The notes: a model not told the origin generated them from the letters alone. A DNA stretch of 64,000 nucleotides from Thermoplasmataceae archaeon (GCA_038729425.1 JAVYSB010000005.1:1-64000); one strand, 5' to 3'; positions 36,933-46,306 are shown, counted from the stretch's first letter. Numbers and translations: made by a program.

Positions 36933-37991
36933 TCAGATTTTGACCCTTTCAACTTCCAGAGCATCCCACGTAGGGTATTCCTCAATCTCGTATATATCAT
37001 ACTCAACCGAGTTTCTAATATCCTGCAGTATCCATGGCGGAACTTCCAACCTATTTTTTGTCGGATTGACGTGAATCTCTTCGGGATCCATGCCAAGAGA
37101 GATAAGTTTGTTACGCATTTCTGTCGTGTCGGCGCCCTCCACTATACCTCTTATTATTGTACCATCCTTTGTGACAACGTCAATATCCCTTGCAACATTC
37201 TTTGCCCTTCTCTTTAGTCTATTCTTAAGCTGGACACCGTCCTTAAAAGCCGCGGAACAGTAATGTACGGTAAAATCAGGAAACTTTTTGACCATATCTA
37301 TAGCGAGAGACTGGCTACCATTGGCCCCAGATTCATAATCGCTCTTTACCTGATATCCTCTTCCCAATAGATTTTCGTAATTGGTCTCCGAGAACTCCAG
37401 TTCGTTAAGGTTTATGAAATCAAGATCCATCTTTCTGGCGAACTCTATTAGATCTTGAGTCTCCTTCATCCTGTAAGGAAGACTGGGTACCTCTATACCT
37501 ACGCTCATGCCATTGTCTCTCGACCATTTTATTCTATCCTTGAAAATGGACCTATCCATAAAAGACCATATTTCTTCCGGAGGATGAAACCTTATTTCGT
37601 CCAATCCAGCTTTTGCTACTGTATCGATCGCAGTTTTAGTTCCGCTTATGGTATACAGATGGATGTGATGTGTCTTGCCGAATTCTTCTTTTAGAATTGT
37701 GATGTACTCAGATGTACGTTGATAATATTTGAGAGGATCCCCACCGGTGATTCCGGTGCCGGTAGCGCTGATCATCTTCGCCTCGTAAATTGCGTCCTTC
37801 ATATTTCTGAGTGGCATTTCATCGGCATACATTACATCCTTCATTTTTTTGGGTTCTGAGAGGGGACAATAAAAACACTTAGCGTCACATATACCGGAAA
37901 CAAAGAGCACCATCTTTCCTCCCTTTGCACAAAGTTGGCACCCGAGAGGTAAACTCCCTGTGTAAGCCGACCCCCCACTCATCCTTCTCAT
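36933..37991 (-). CDS. Radical SAM protein, COG2108-like (PflA-related)
   Basis: Archaeal radical SAM enzyme of unknown substrate. The cluster motif is CDAKCFYC (Cys 35/39/42), preceded by an unusual extra pair CQLC (Cys 18/21) that may bind a second metal site. GTGITGGDPL is the SAM-binding GGE-like motif. The C-terminal third (after about 265) looks like an added beta domain. I use the ATG at 37991 because a TTATATAT box (38013-38020) lies 25 bases before it; in-frame ATGs at 37997 and 38003 would lie too near the box. Confidence 0.85.
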   Translation of the reverse strand: MRRMSGGSAYTGSLPLGCQLCAKGGKMVLFVSGICDAKCFYCPLSEPKKMKDVMYADEMPLRNMKDAIYEAKMISATGTGITGGDPLKYYQRTSEYITILKEEFGKTHHIHLYTISGTKTAIDTVAKAGLDEIRFHPPEEIWSFMDRSIFKDRIKWSRDNGMSVGIEVPSLPYRMKETQDLIEFARKMDLDFINLNELEFSETNYENLLGRGYQVKSDYESGANGSQSLAIDMVKKFPDFTVHYCSAAFKDGVQLKNRLKRRAKNVARDIDVVTKDGTIIRGIVEGADTTEMRNKLISLGMDPEEIHVNPTKNRLEVPPWILQDIRNSVEYDIYEIEEYPTWDALEVERVKI

Positions 37992-38012
37992 GATCATCGT
38001 CATTTAGACCTC

Positions 38013-38020
38013 ATATATAA
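38013..38020 (-). promoter_or_regulatory. TATA box of the radical SAM gene
   Basis: TTATATAT on the minus strand, centred about 25 bases before the ATG at 37991, which decides between three close in-frame ATG codons. Confidence 0.6.
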
Positions 38021-38120
38021 TATCACTGAAACCCTTTGTAACATACCTTTACTTTCACACAAAAAAGATAGGTTATGAATCTCATAAATTTTAAGTATAA
38101 CTAACTAGCATAACTTACAC

Positions 38121-38397
38121 ATGGTTGACGACAATTTCGGATTAGATTACGAAAACTGACGGAAAAGCGCTGATTGACTCACTGTCATACCTGGGCCTAG
38201 ATTCCGTTTTTGTATGCGCAGGACTAAGTTGGTATGGATTCAAACTCTCACCGGCCTATGGAAAAATTGTATCTGAAATGGTCACGGATCAAGATCCTGA
38301 AAGTGCAGAGTTCGATTGGCGGGCTTTTTCTTTGGATCGGTTTAAGAGAGGAAAACCTATAGTGACACGATATTCCGAGATAGGCACTATTTATTGA
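38121..38397 (+). pseudogene. Remnant of a FAD-dependent amino-acid/sarcosine oxidase-like gene
   Basis: An ATG at 38121 opens a 12-codon frame (MVDDNFGLDYEN) closed by TGA. One base later another frame begins and runs about 80 codons to a TGA at 38395-38397. This second part reads like the C-terminal end of DadA/glycine-oxidase flavoproteins: VFVCAGLSWYGFKLSPAYGK (the conserved G-H-G-x-x-L-A/S-P helix region, with one histidine lost), then FDWRAFSLDRFKRG. The FAD-binding N-terminus and most of the enzyme are gone, so this is an internally deleted, frameshifted gene. Confidence 0.7.
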
Positions 38398-39104
38398 GGG
38401 ATTATAAGAGGCTATAATAAAAGAGAAAACATTCTTCTATTCTCGAGGAATCCAAATAACAAAAATAACTACCTGAATAAACGAGATCAGGACTGGAAGT
38501 CATATGCCCAGAAGTGCAAAAATTGTCAACAAATGATATTCTAATAATATTCTCTCCATACAGGTTGGAGATCCTCTTGGAAATGAAACCATTCTGACTT
38601 GAAATTCTCTTTTGATCAGATTTAATGAAGCGCATGCACATAACAGGCTGACAGGCAATTTGCATTGACCATTCAGGTGTTCAGGAAAATTAAAGTGCCA
38701 AGAACCTCCGGTCATATATTTGAACTCATTAAAGTATTCTAATATACCGGAATCAGCAAAGGACCCCCAGTTGATCTAATCATTGATTATCCAAAAAGTA
38801 CAAAAGACCATTTTTGGGTGTTGGTGCTACCTAGAACATCTCAAATTTTATGAAATCTAATTACGAAACCTTTTGTCTCTAAACCGGAATTGTATTCCAA
38901 AATTCATACCCACCTTACTTCGATATTATAGATTTAGTGGTTTGAGCATAACTTCAACACGGGTGTCGATTTTCAGAACTGCAACTTATTTAAAGAACGA
39001 CGTTTCCAATGTTGATCGATGCGTGCGGTTGCACAAATATGGTCAAGAAATTAGCCTAACATGTAAGGTATAGCAATTATATCTTAATTCTAATTATTAA
39101 TGTT
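38398..39104. other. About 700 bases of decayed or non-coding sequence
   Basis: No intact gene. A probable membrane-protein remnant lies at 38437-38600 on the minus strand (listed separately). The remainder shows many stops in all frames. The right end contains the AATTATATC box (39075-39083) of the next radical SAM gene. Confidence 0.5.
38437..38600 (-). pseudogene. Possible C-terminal remnant of a membrane protein with in-frame stop
   Basis: Reading leftwards, one frame gives ERILLEYHLLTIFALLGI, a TGA at 38500-38502, then LPVLISFIQVVIFVIWIPRE and a stop near 38437. The two hydrophobic stretches on either side of the TGA look like consecutive membrane helices, as if a TGG had mutated. No start or upstream body can be traced, so it is most likely the tail of a dead gene. 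The evidence is only hydrophobicity and frame continuity. Confidence 0.35.
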
Positions 39105-40268
39105 ATGTATTCATCTGAAACCGTAGCCCGCAACGCTTCTAATAAGACCGACTACGTCAGTCAAGAAAATTGGGGGCGATATCTTTCAGCAGTAGGTTCA
39201 ATGTTAAAATCTAGATTGTTCACACATACCCCATTTTTTCTCGCACATGCGATGACCTTTGGATGCAATTCCAGGTGCAAGAGCTGCACTTACTGGAAAA
39301 ATACTCCGAGAATGAAGGAGGATCTTACAACCGAGGAAGTTTTTAATCTTCTGGATGAGGCTTATGATGCGGGGATCCGGGGGTATTACATGTTTGGGGG
39401 AGAGCCATTAATCAGGAGAGATATAGGTAAAATAACAGATTATGCAAAGAACAAAGGGTTTATCACAGTGATGAATACAAACGGTTCGCTAATGGAAAAG
39501 AAAGCAGAAGAGCTGAAAAATCTTGATTTTGCTTTCGTATCAGTGGACTACTATAATGATTATGATGATGTCATCAGGGGCAGGCCTGGAACTTTTAAAG
39601 AGGTCATGAATGGAATACGCGCTCTCAAGAAAATTGGCAGGACAAAAATCTCGCTAGTTACAACCATAAGCACACTGAATTGGGGGTCGATGAGGAAAAT
39701 GGCGGAATTTGCAAAATCGCTCGGAATAGGTATTTCGTTCAATTCGATAGAGCAGTCGCTTGATTTTGGTCAGACAGATGTAAATTCAACACCTAATTTC
39801 GGGATCGGCCTGAGTAAGCAACAACTTCATGAGTTCTATGATACTCTGCTCAAAATCAAGAGGGAGGGTTATCCGCTTATGGAAACCGAGAATGTTCTGG
39901 AAGACTATGTTGAGGGCAAACCTTGGAAATGCCATTTCCCTAAGATGTTTGTATATGTCACCCCAAACAAGGAAATATACAACTGTGACTACACCTTTGC
40001 ATATGACCTGAAAAAAGGCTCGCTCAAGGACTATTTTGCCAGCCAGGAATTCCGTGCTTACGCCAAGAAATCCGAAACGTGTAACCTGTGTGTGAGAACA
40101 TGTGTGCGCGGTTATTCGTACACATACAACATGTTGCCGAGACAAATTAAAGGGCTTGTCGGAGAAGCTAGGAACTTGTTCAACACAGAAGTGAACGAGA
40201 CTGATCAATACGAGAATGCTGCTGTTGAAATAGGAAGCAAATCGCGACCTAATCAGAACCTGCACTGA
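39105..40268 (+). CDS. Radical SAM/SPASM-type enzyme of unknown substrate
   Basis: 387 residues. The first cluster motif is CNSRCKSC (Cys 54/58/61); FGGEPLIRRD is the SAM-contacting GGE motif. The C-terminal part holds CHFPKM, YNCDYTFAY and CNLCVRTC, a cysteine pattern of a SPASM/twitch auxiliary cluster. N-terminal residues 1-50 are basic and helical, with an amphipathic stretch before the barrel. Related archaeal enzymes modify lipids, peptides or cofactors; the substrate cannot be told here. The AATTATATC box is about 26 bases before the ATG. The neighbouring sequence on its 5' side is decayed. Confidence 0.85.
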   Translation: MYSSETVARNASNKTDYVSQENWGRYLSAVGSMLKSRLFTHTPFFLAHAMTFGCNSRCKSCTYWKNTPRMKEDLTTEEVFNLLDEAYDAGIRGYYMFGGEPLIRRDIGKITDYAKNKGFITVMNTNGSLMEKKAEELKNLDFAFVSVDYYNDYDDVIRGRPGTFKEVMNGIRALKKIGRTKISLVTTISTLNWGSMRKMAEFAKSLGIGISFNSIEQSLDFGQTDVNSTPNFGIGLSKQQLHEFYDTLLKIKREGYPLMETENVLEDYVEGKPWKCHFPKMFVYVTPNKEIYNCDYTFAYDLKKGSLKDYFASQEFRAYAKKSETCNLCVRTCVRGYSYTYNMLPRQIKGLVGEARNLFNTEVNETDQYENAAVEIGSKSRPNQNLH

Positions 40269-40283
40269 ATCTGGTACCCGCTG

Positions 40284-40874
40284 TCATTCATCCAGTCTTT
40301 TCTGAATTCCCTCTGATTCCTCTGGTGAATAAGTATCAAGGTTTGTGTTGCTCTTTATGAGCTGGATCAGCATCGATATGGCAAAATTCTTGTCATGCAC
40401 GGTCGGTTCAAGCATGGCGTTGTTCTCAGGGATTTTCAGGCCAAGTTTTGTCAATTTTTCTATGTATTCAGCACGCTTAGCAGAATTTGCTTTCTTGTAT
40501 TGATTTGGGATATCGACATTGCATCTCTCGATTTCTCTCAGGAATATGGGCCTGTTAAAGAGGAGGTTTAGGGTATCCAACACCCTGTCAGCAGCATTTT
40601 CTGGGTCTTTCTCCCGGCATAGTTTCCCTACCTTCTCATAAATGTCAAATTGCTTTTCCTGGTTCACAGAGTATACCTTAGACGGCTTTATCTCCCTGAC
40701 TGCAAGAACGCCAACTCTCACCATAGCCTCGAGATAACCTGTCAGGAAAAGCCTGTTCAGCTTTATCCCCTCCTTAGACAATTCCTGGGCTATCCCCGAA
40801 ATGGATTTACTTTCGAGCAACAGATGATCCAGAATTCTATTCCACAGGGAACTGGACTCATTTTCAATTTGCAA
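40284..40874 (-). CDS. Winged-helix-like protein coupled to purB, unknown function
   Basis: About 196 residues. I start at TTG 40874, with GGGGGGA 5 bases upstream, inside the end of purB; a TTG at 40889 is less well placed. The N-terminal 75 residues look like a winged helix (SISGIAQELSKEGIKLNRLFLTGYL region, then VYSVN), followed by a helical domain (LNLLFNRPIFLREIERCNVD). No known family recognised. The 11-base overlap with purB implies translational coupling, so a link to purine metabolism or its regulation is possible but unproven. Confidence 0.65.
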   Translation of the reverse strand: MQIENESSSLWNRILDHLLLESKSISGIAQELSKEGIKLNRLFLTGYLEAMVRVGVLAVREIKPSKVYSVNQEKQFDIYEKVGKLCREKDPENAADRVLDTLNLLFNRPIFLREIERCNVDIPNQYKKANSAKRAEYIEKLTKLGLKIPENNAMLEPTVHDKNFAISMLIQLIKSNTNLDTYSPEESEGIQKRLDE

Positions 40875-42228
40875 ATCGTTTCCCCCCAAGTGATTCTCTC
40901 AGTTTCTTTGAATTATTGACAGACATTTCACATATCTTCTCGGAAACACCGATGAATCTGGAAGGATCCATGGCATCCCGCAGTTCATCTGCAGTTACTT
41001 TGCCAGTTTTATCGAGTATTACTTTGGACAGCTTTTTTTTGTCAGTTATGGATTCCATAGCTGATTTTCTAACAAACTCATGGGCTTCCTGCCGGGGCAT
41101 CCCCTTGGATACGAGGAGCTTCACAACATTTTCTGACATGGAGAGTTCGTTGGACACCGCAGTCATTTTCATTCTTTCGACATGGACATTCAGGCGTGAG
41201 AATATGTTAACAGTTTTCACAAGTATATGATCGATAAGGATGCTTGCATATGGAATTGTGAATCTTTCAAGTGCGCTGTTCGTAAGGTCCCTTTCATGCC
41301 AGGTAATTGCTGCTTCGTACTCTGGGTTAACCAGCGATCTTATAATACGCGCTAAGCTTCCGACGTTTTCGGAGTCTATTGGGTTCCTCTTACTTGGCAT
41401 GGCACTGGATCCTACTTGTCTGCTGATATCAAAATATTCGGAAACTTCATCAATCTCTGTTCTTTGAAGGTTACGAACCTCTGTAGTAAATTTTTCGAGC
41501 GACGTGGCGACATTAGACAATATTTGCAGGTACTCTACATATCGGTCCCTGTCTACTACCTGTGTAGCGCTGTCCTCCACTCCTATTCCCAGTTTCTCCA
41601 TAACATCATTCTGAACCTGAAGGGCATTCTCTCCAATGGATGCTCCCGTTCCCACCGGTCCAAGCATTTTTCCAACCAGAACGCGCTTCTTAGACTCCAC
41701 GACTCTTTCTGCGTGTCTGCCAATCTCGTTCAGAAACACGGCCATTTTCAAGCCGAATGTGATTGGGCTGGCGTGCTGGCCATGAGTCCTGCCAACCATA
41801 ATTGTGAGCGAATGCTTCTGGACAAGCTTTTCGAGCGCCGTTTGAAGATCAAATAGATCATTTAGCAGTATACTGTAGAAATCCTTCAGCTGAAGGGCTG
41901 TTGCCGTATCTACAATATCGCTTGAGGTGACACCATAATGGACGTAGGGGGCGCCCGGACCGCATTTCTCGGTCAGAGCCCTAACAAGAGACATTAAATC
42001 ATGCTTAGTTTCGGCTTCTATCTCCTTTACCCTGTCCAGATTTACGATTCTGGCTGAGACCACACCAGAAATGTCTTCATATGCCTCTTTCGGAATTATA
42101 CCATTCTTCCATTCTGAATATGCAAGTGCAGCTTCTGCTTCGAGCATATATCTGAAGCGTGACTCTTCTGAGAAAATGTTTTTCACTTCATTTCTTCCGT
42201 ACCTGTACTCAATGGGAGAAACGGGCAT
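40864..42228 (-). CDS. purB: Adenylosuccinate lyase
   Basis: Acts twice in purine synthesis, cleaving SAICAR and adenylosuccinate. 454 residues of the fumarase/aspartase superfamily. Landmarks: the catalytic His in GRTHGQHASPITFG, the HYGVTSSDI region, and the signature loop GSSAMPSKRNP. An AGTTTTAAGC box about 27 bases before the ATG suggests leaderless transcription. The wHTH-like gene overlaps its 3' end. Confidence 0.98.
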   Translation of the reverse strand: MPVSPIEYRYGRNEVKNIFSEESRFRYMLEAEAALAYSEWKNGIIPKEAYEDISGVVSARIVNLDRVKEIEAETKHDLMSLVRALTEKCGPGAPYVHYGVTSSDIVDTATALQLKDFYSILLNDLFDLQTALEKLVQKHSLTIMVGRTHGQHASPITFGLKMAVFLNEIGRHAERVVESKKRVLVGKMLGPVGTGASIGENALQVQNDVMEKLGIGVEDSATQVVDRDRYVEYLQILSNVATSLEKFTTEVRNLQRTEIDEVSEYFDISRQVGSSAMPSKRNPIDSENVGSLARIIRSLVNPEYEAAITWHERDLTNSALERFTIPYASILIDHILVKTVNIFSRLNVHVERMKMTAVSNELSMSENVVKLLVSKGMPRQEAHEFVRKSAMESITDKKKLSKVILDKTGKVTADELRDAMDPSRFIGVSEKICEMSVNNSKKLRESLGGKRFAN

Positions 42229-42386
42229 AGTTGTTGATTGCTGGGTTAGCTTAAAACTTTTTCATTTCAGGGGATTCGACTATTCACACTCAACTCTGCT
42301 CTGCCAAATATGTTGATCTTTCAATATCCAACATAGCAAATGGGCAAAAATTATAATCTTCCTATTGCATTTATTATGTGAGCATT

Positions 42387-43367
42387 ATGGAAATAAACGA
42401 TGTGGATGAGGTTTTTGACTCACAGTTGATTATGAAGGGCGTTTTCAAGGATGTGGCCAGCGAGATGAGCCGTAAATACGGGCTTAATATGATTGTTGTG
42501 CCCTTTGCCACCCCGGAGGGTAGCATATCAGTAAGGGTTTTCCTTCCAGATTTGAGAATACCTGAGGCAAAACGGACAGAGATAACCGCTGAACTTAATA
42601 GAAATGGGGCTAAACTCAATAACAATATATGGGAAGTTTCCAATGTCAATAACCTTGGTGAGTTGTCACAATACGCCTTGCTTCTTAAGGAGGTTGAGAG
42701 TATCATCTTCGATCCAGGCGTCATTGAAAATGGCATATATATTCAACCATTCAGATTCATAAGTACACAGAGAAAGATGATATCTGACATCTTGCTTTCA
42801 AAAGTAGAGGGGCAGGGAAACCCTGACATATACGCAGAATACCTTGGAAAATCCAATGGCTTCTTATCAATTCTGCAGGCTTTGCATGTGAACCAATCAG
42901 TATATGAGATTGTCTTCGAGGTCAAACATGCAGAATCCATGGGAGGAATACTTGCATACAGCGATACTTCCACGAACTGGAAGAGAGAATCTAAACTTCC
43001 TCACGTGAACAGCATTGAGGATTATGTCTATGCAATCTACAGTGGCAGCAAAACTCCTGAAATAATAACAGACACCACTTTCATTGGCCAGTCGGAAAGC
43101 AAGTACATATCTACTGTGAAGAACTACAAGATTTATAGGGCGTTCTTTGGGGACAAGCTGTCAAACCACATAAGCCAGGTAATGATGGGAGAGAACCTCT
43201 TTTATCTTCGAAGGTGGTCAGAATGGTCAGCGGGTACACTGGGCATACACTTCTTTGCAGGAGAACTTTTTGTAATGAAGCTGACAAAGATAATGAGAGA
43301 AGTCAAGCAGAGTTTCCCAAATATTGATTTCGCAGTAAAAGAAGTGAAAATGGTATATAAACCATAA
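42387..43367 (+). CDS. Conserved-looking protein of unknown function
   Basis: About 326 residues, soluble, mixed alpha/beta, no membrane segment and no catalytic motif that I recognise. Notable stretches: NGIYIQPFRFISTQRKMISDILL (about 120), a middle region with a VYEIVFEVKHAESMGGILAY strand pair, and a C-terminal WSEWSAGTLGIHFFAGELF. The start is either GTG 42378 or ATG 42387; an ATTATAATC box near 42350-42358 fits both. Divergent from purB, convergent with the glycosyltransferase. It may be specific to this order. Confidence 0.7.
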   Translation: MEINDVDEVFDSQLIMKGVFKDVASEMSRKYGLNMIVVPFATPEGSISVRVFLPDLRIPEAKRTEITAELNRNGAKLNNNIWEVSNVNNLGELSQYALLLKEVESIIFDPGVIENGIYIQPFRFISTQRKMISDILLSKVEGQGNPDIYAEYLGKSNGFLSILQALHVNQSVYEIVFEVKHAESMGGILAYSDTSTNWKRESKLPHVNSIEDYVYAIYSGSKTPEIITDTTFIGQSESKYISTVKNYKIYRAFFGDKLSNHISQVMMGENLFYLRRWSEWSAGTLGIHFFAGELFVMKLTKIMREVKQSFPNIDFAVKEVKMVYKP

Positions 43368-43384
43368 TCCCATTTTTTGATAAG

Positions 43385-44641
43385 TTATCTAGTCATCCAG
43401 CCGTTTTGCTTCCATATCGTTATGAGGCCATATATTGATGTCCCGAGCATAACCAGCATTGCTATAGCACCAAATGCGAATGTCTTAAGGCGATCCTTGC
43501 TAATTCTAAACGCAATAGCCAAGCTAAATACCATTGTCGCCATGTAATTTGCAACCGTTGTGAGAGCTCGAATTAAAAACACTGGACTTACGTGAGCAAA
43601 GCGTGTGAAAATCACATTAACTGAAATGCCATGAAAATAACGGAAATGCCCGTTTGCCAGATATCTGACATCAATGAAGTGAATAGCAAAATATGCCTGA
43701 ACACCGACCGTCGCAATAAATAGTAATGGCAGCAGATACGTATAGAGCAGATCAAATGTGTAGAATTTCCCAGCCTTCTTTGCAGTCCCATTGAATAATT
43801 CCCTGAAAAAATTAACCCAGTTTGATCTCATCCACCTTACATTCTGCTTTATAAATTTCTTCACGCTCACTGGAGCCGGAACCTCAACGTTCACGCTATA
43901 GTCTTTGACAGCTTTGTAATTTGACCTGATGATATATCCTGTTAATTGTCTGTCATCGCCCAGTGGGTTTCTCTTCCCAAATACTCTGTGGTCGGTGTAC
44001 TCATCGGAAAGGATGAAAGGCTTGACAAGTGAAGTCCGATACATCACACAGGCACCATCCAGGAGCATGACACTTCCATGCGACGAGAGCGATCTGAAAA
44101 GTACCTCCCTAGATCTTTCTACAAATTCAGCACTGTATGATATCCAGTTACTGTCTCTCCTTACTGAAAGATTAGCCCCTACACCGCCAACGCGGTCGCT
44201 AAATTTTGACAGCATGCTAATAACGGTATTATCCGGAATCACGGTGTCACTGTCTATGAGTAAAACGAAGTCTGAGTCTATCCTTTTGATTCCCTCAGAT
44301 ACCGCCATCCTCTTTCCTCCGTGATCTCTGACGTACAGGAAGTGACCTCCGTTGTCTTCTGTAATTGAGCGGTAGGGTTCATTGCAGGCATCACCTACAA
44401 CCAAGAATTCAATATTCTGATTCCTTACAGCTTGAACGACCTGTGTGAAACGTTCCCTGTCTTCATTGTAAACAGGAATCAGGGCTGTGACCCTCTTTTT
44501 ATCCACAGGGTTGTTCCCTATTTCCTGTTTATATTTTATGGAAAAATAGCTATTTACAAGGTAATAAACTACTGAAATGATGGCAAGGAGGATGAATGTA
44601 ACATCAACATCGATATACAGAGACACACTCCAGTCATACAT
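43385..44641 (-). CDS. Membrane glycosyltransferase family 2 (hyaluronan/cellulose synthase-like)
   Basis: Processive-type GT-2 enzyme of 418 residues. One N-terminal helix (about 10-32), a cytoplasmic GT-A domain, then about four C-terminal helices. Catalytic features: ALIPVYNE, VVGDACNE, LLIDSDTV (DxD), NPLGDDRQL (acceptor Asp) and QNVRWMRSNW (QxxRW). These residues fit enzymes that build and extrude polysaccharide from UDP-sugars. In this order a cell-surface glycan or glycolipid head group is plausible. TAAATAAA about 24 bases before the ATG is a likely TATA box. Confidence 0.88.
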   Translation of the reverse strand: MYDWSVSLYIDVDVTFILLAIISVVYYLVNSYFSIKYKQEIGNNPVDKKRVTALIPVYNEDRERFTQVVQAVRNQNIEFLVVGDACNEPYRSITEDNGGHFLYVRDHGGKRMAVSEGIKRIDSDFVLLIDSDTVIPDNTVISMLSKFSDRVGGVGANLSVRRDSNWISYSAEFVERSREVLFRSLSSHGSVMLLDGACVMYRTSLVKPFILSDEYTDHRVFGKRNPLGDDRQLTGYIIRSNYKAVKDYSVNVEVPAPVSVKKFIKQNVRWMRSNWVNFFRELFNGTAKKAGKFYTFDLLYTYLLPLLFIATVGVQAYFAIHFIDVRYLANGHFRYFHGISVNVIFTRFAHVSPVFLIRALTTVANYMATMVFSLAIAFRISKDRLKTFAFGAIAMLVMLGTSIYGLITIWKQNGWMTR

Positions 44642-44698
44642 TATAAATATAAATGTTTTTATTTAGTATGTTTATAATAATTATTGTTTCCAAATAGA

Positions 44699-46306
44699 TT
44701 AATTTTGAGTTTGAAGCATCTCCCTGAGAACCTTCTTGTCAACCTTGCCTGTGCTAGTCTTTGCAAACTCGTTGACAAAAATAAATTCATCCGGAATCCA
44801 GAATTTCGCTATTTTACCGGCTTCTACGAGAATCTCGAGATGCTTTCTTATATCAGAACCCTTAAGCCCGGGATCTGAGGAAACAAATGCTACCGGCCTC
44901 TCGCCCCACTGCTCATGTGGTTTGGCGACAACCGCCACCTCTTTCACCCCTTTACACGTGCTTATCCCATCTTCGATTATCAGTGTCGGGATAAATTCGC
45001 CGCCAGATTTTACCGCATCCTTTTCCCTATCGACTATACTGAGGTAACCATTGTCATCAATGGTCCCGAGATCGCCTGTATGCATCCATCCATTCTTCCA
45101 GAGCTTCTTTGTGCTTTCCTCATCTTTCACGTACGCGTACGTGAGCCAGGGCGCTTTGGCCACAACTTCGCCTATAGTCTTCCCGTCCCTAAGTACTTCC
45201 TTACCCTTATTGTCAACCACTTTCAGATCCACCAGTCCCAGGGGGACACCAGCCTTGAGCCTGTATTCAAATTTCTTTTCATCTGTCATCTTTTTGACTT
45301 CTGAAGTAAAGGTGGAAATTGTTAGAATAGGGCAGGTCTCCGACATGCCATAGCCTGATGTCACTTGGACCCCCATTTGTTCTGCTTTCTCCGCAAGGCC
45401 ACGAGGTAGTGCTGACCCGCCAATGACAACCCTTAGTCCTGAGCCCTCGAGATATTTTTTTGCCTCAGGATGGGTGATGACCATGTAAAGCACGGTTGGT
45501 ACCATCAGGCTGACATTGACCTTTTCTGCCTTTATAGTTTTGAGAATCTCAAGAAAATCGTATTTGCCAGGTAGCACGTATTTCATGCCCTTCATTAGCG
45601 CTATATATGGAACTCCCCATGAATGAACGTGAAACATGGGAACAAGTGGCATCATCACATCAGTATTGACAAGATTCACGGGGTCGTTTGAAAGAGATCC
45701 ATTGGCAGAGAGAGTGTGCAGAACAAGCTGTCTGTGTGTGAAAGTTACACCTTTAGGTAATCCCGTTGTTCCGGAAGTATAGAACGTTGTCGCTATATCG
45801 TCCTCAGTGACATCAGGGATTTGCGCTTTATGATCGCCGTTAACTAGGTCATCATAGTTATAGCTGTTTGGAAGTATGGTCTTGTAGCTTCCGGTTTCAG
45901 AATAAACAACCCATTTCTCGACAAAGTCAAACGCCTCTACGGCTCTCTCAAGGACTGGAAGGAATTCATCCCTTACAAACACAATCTTATCTTCCGCATG
46001 CTGCATCGTGTAAAATATTAGCTCTGGGGTATATCTTATGTTTACAGTATGAAGTGTAGCTCCAGCTATGGGAACGGCATAGTAAGCTTCCATGAACCTG
46101 TTTGTGTCCCAGTCTATGAACGCAACCCTGTCTCCCTTTCTTACGCCCAGCCCAACAAGCCCCTTTGCTAGGTTGTAAACCCTTTCCTGGAACTTCCTGT
46201 AAGTATATTTTTCCTTGCTTCTATAGGCGATCTCCTGGTTAGGGTTGCTATCGGCGGCCGTATCTAACAGATTACCAATGGTCAGTTTGAATTCATTCAC
46301 ATTCAT
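44699..46306 (-). CDS. AMP-forming acyl-CoA synthetase
   Basis: Activates a carboxylic acid with ATP and CoA. About 535 residues with all adenylate-forming motifs: YTSGTTGLPKGV (P-loop), GYGMSETCP (A5), WMHTGDLG (A7), DREKDAVKSGGEF (hinge) and TSTGKVDKK (catalytic Lys). The sequence most resembles medium/long-chain fatty-acyl-CoA ligases. The ATG at 46306 (MNVNEFKL) is preferred to the ATG at 46330, whose extra eight residues are a short hydrophobic run. The donor acid may come from lipid or amino-acid breakdown. Confidence 0.92.
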   Translation of the reverse strand: MNVNEFKLTIGNLLDTAADSNPNQEIAYRSKEKYTYRKFQERVYNLAKGLVGLGVRKGDRVAFIDWDTNRFMEAYYAVPIAGATLHTVNIRYTPELIFYTMQHAEDKIVFVRDEFLPVLERAVEAFDFVEKWVVYSETGSYKTILPNSYNYDDLVNGDHKAQIPDVTEDDIATTFYTSGTTGLPKGVTFTHRQLVLHTLSANGSLSNDPVNLVNTDVMMPLVPMFHVHSWGVPYIALMKGMKYVLPGKYDFLEILKTIKAEKVNVSLMVPTVLYMVITHPEAKKYLEGSGLRVVIGGSALPRGLAEKAEQMGVQVTSGYGMSETCPILTISTFTSEVKKMTDEKKFEYRLKAGVPLGLVDLKVVDNKGKEVLRDGKTIGEVVAKAPWLTYAYVKDEESTKKLWKNGWMHTGDLGTIDDNGYLSIVDREKDAVKSGGEFIPTLIIEDGISTCKGVKEVAVVAKPHEQWGERPVAFVSSDPGLKGSDIRKHLEILVEAGKIAKFWIPDEFIFVNEFAKTSTGKVDKKVLREMLQTQN

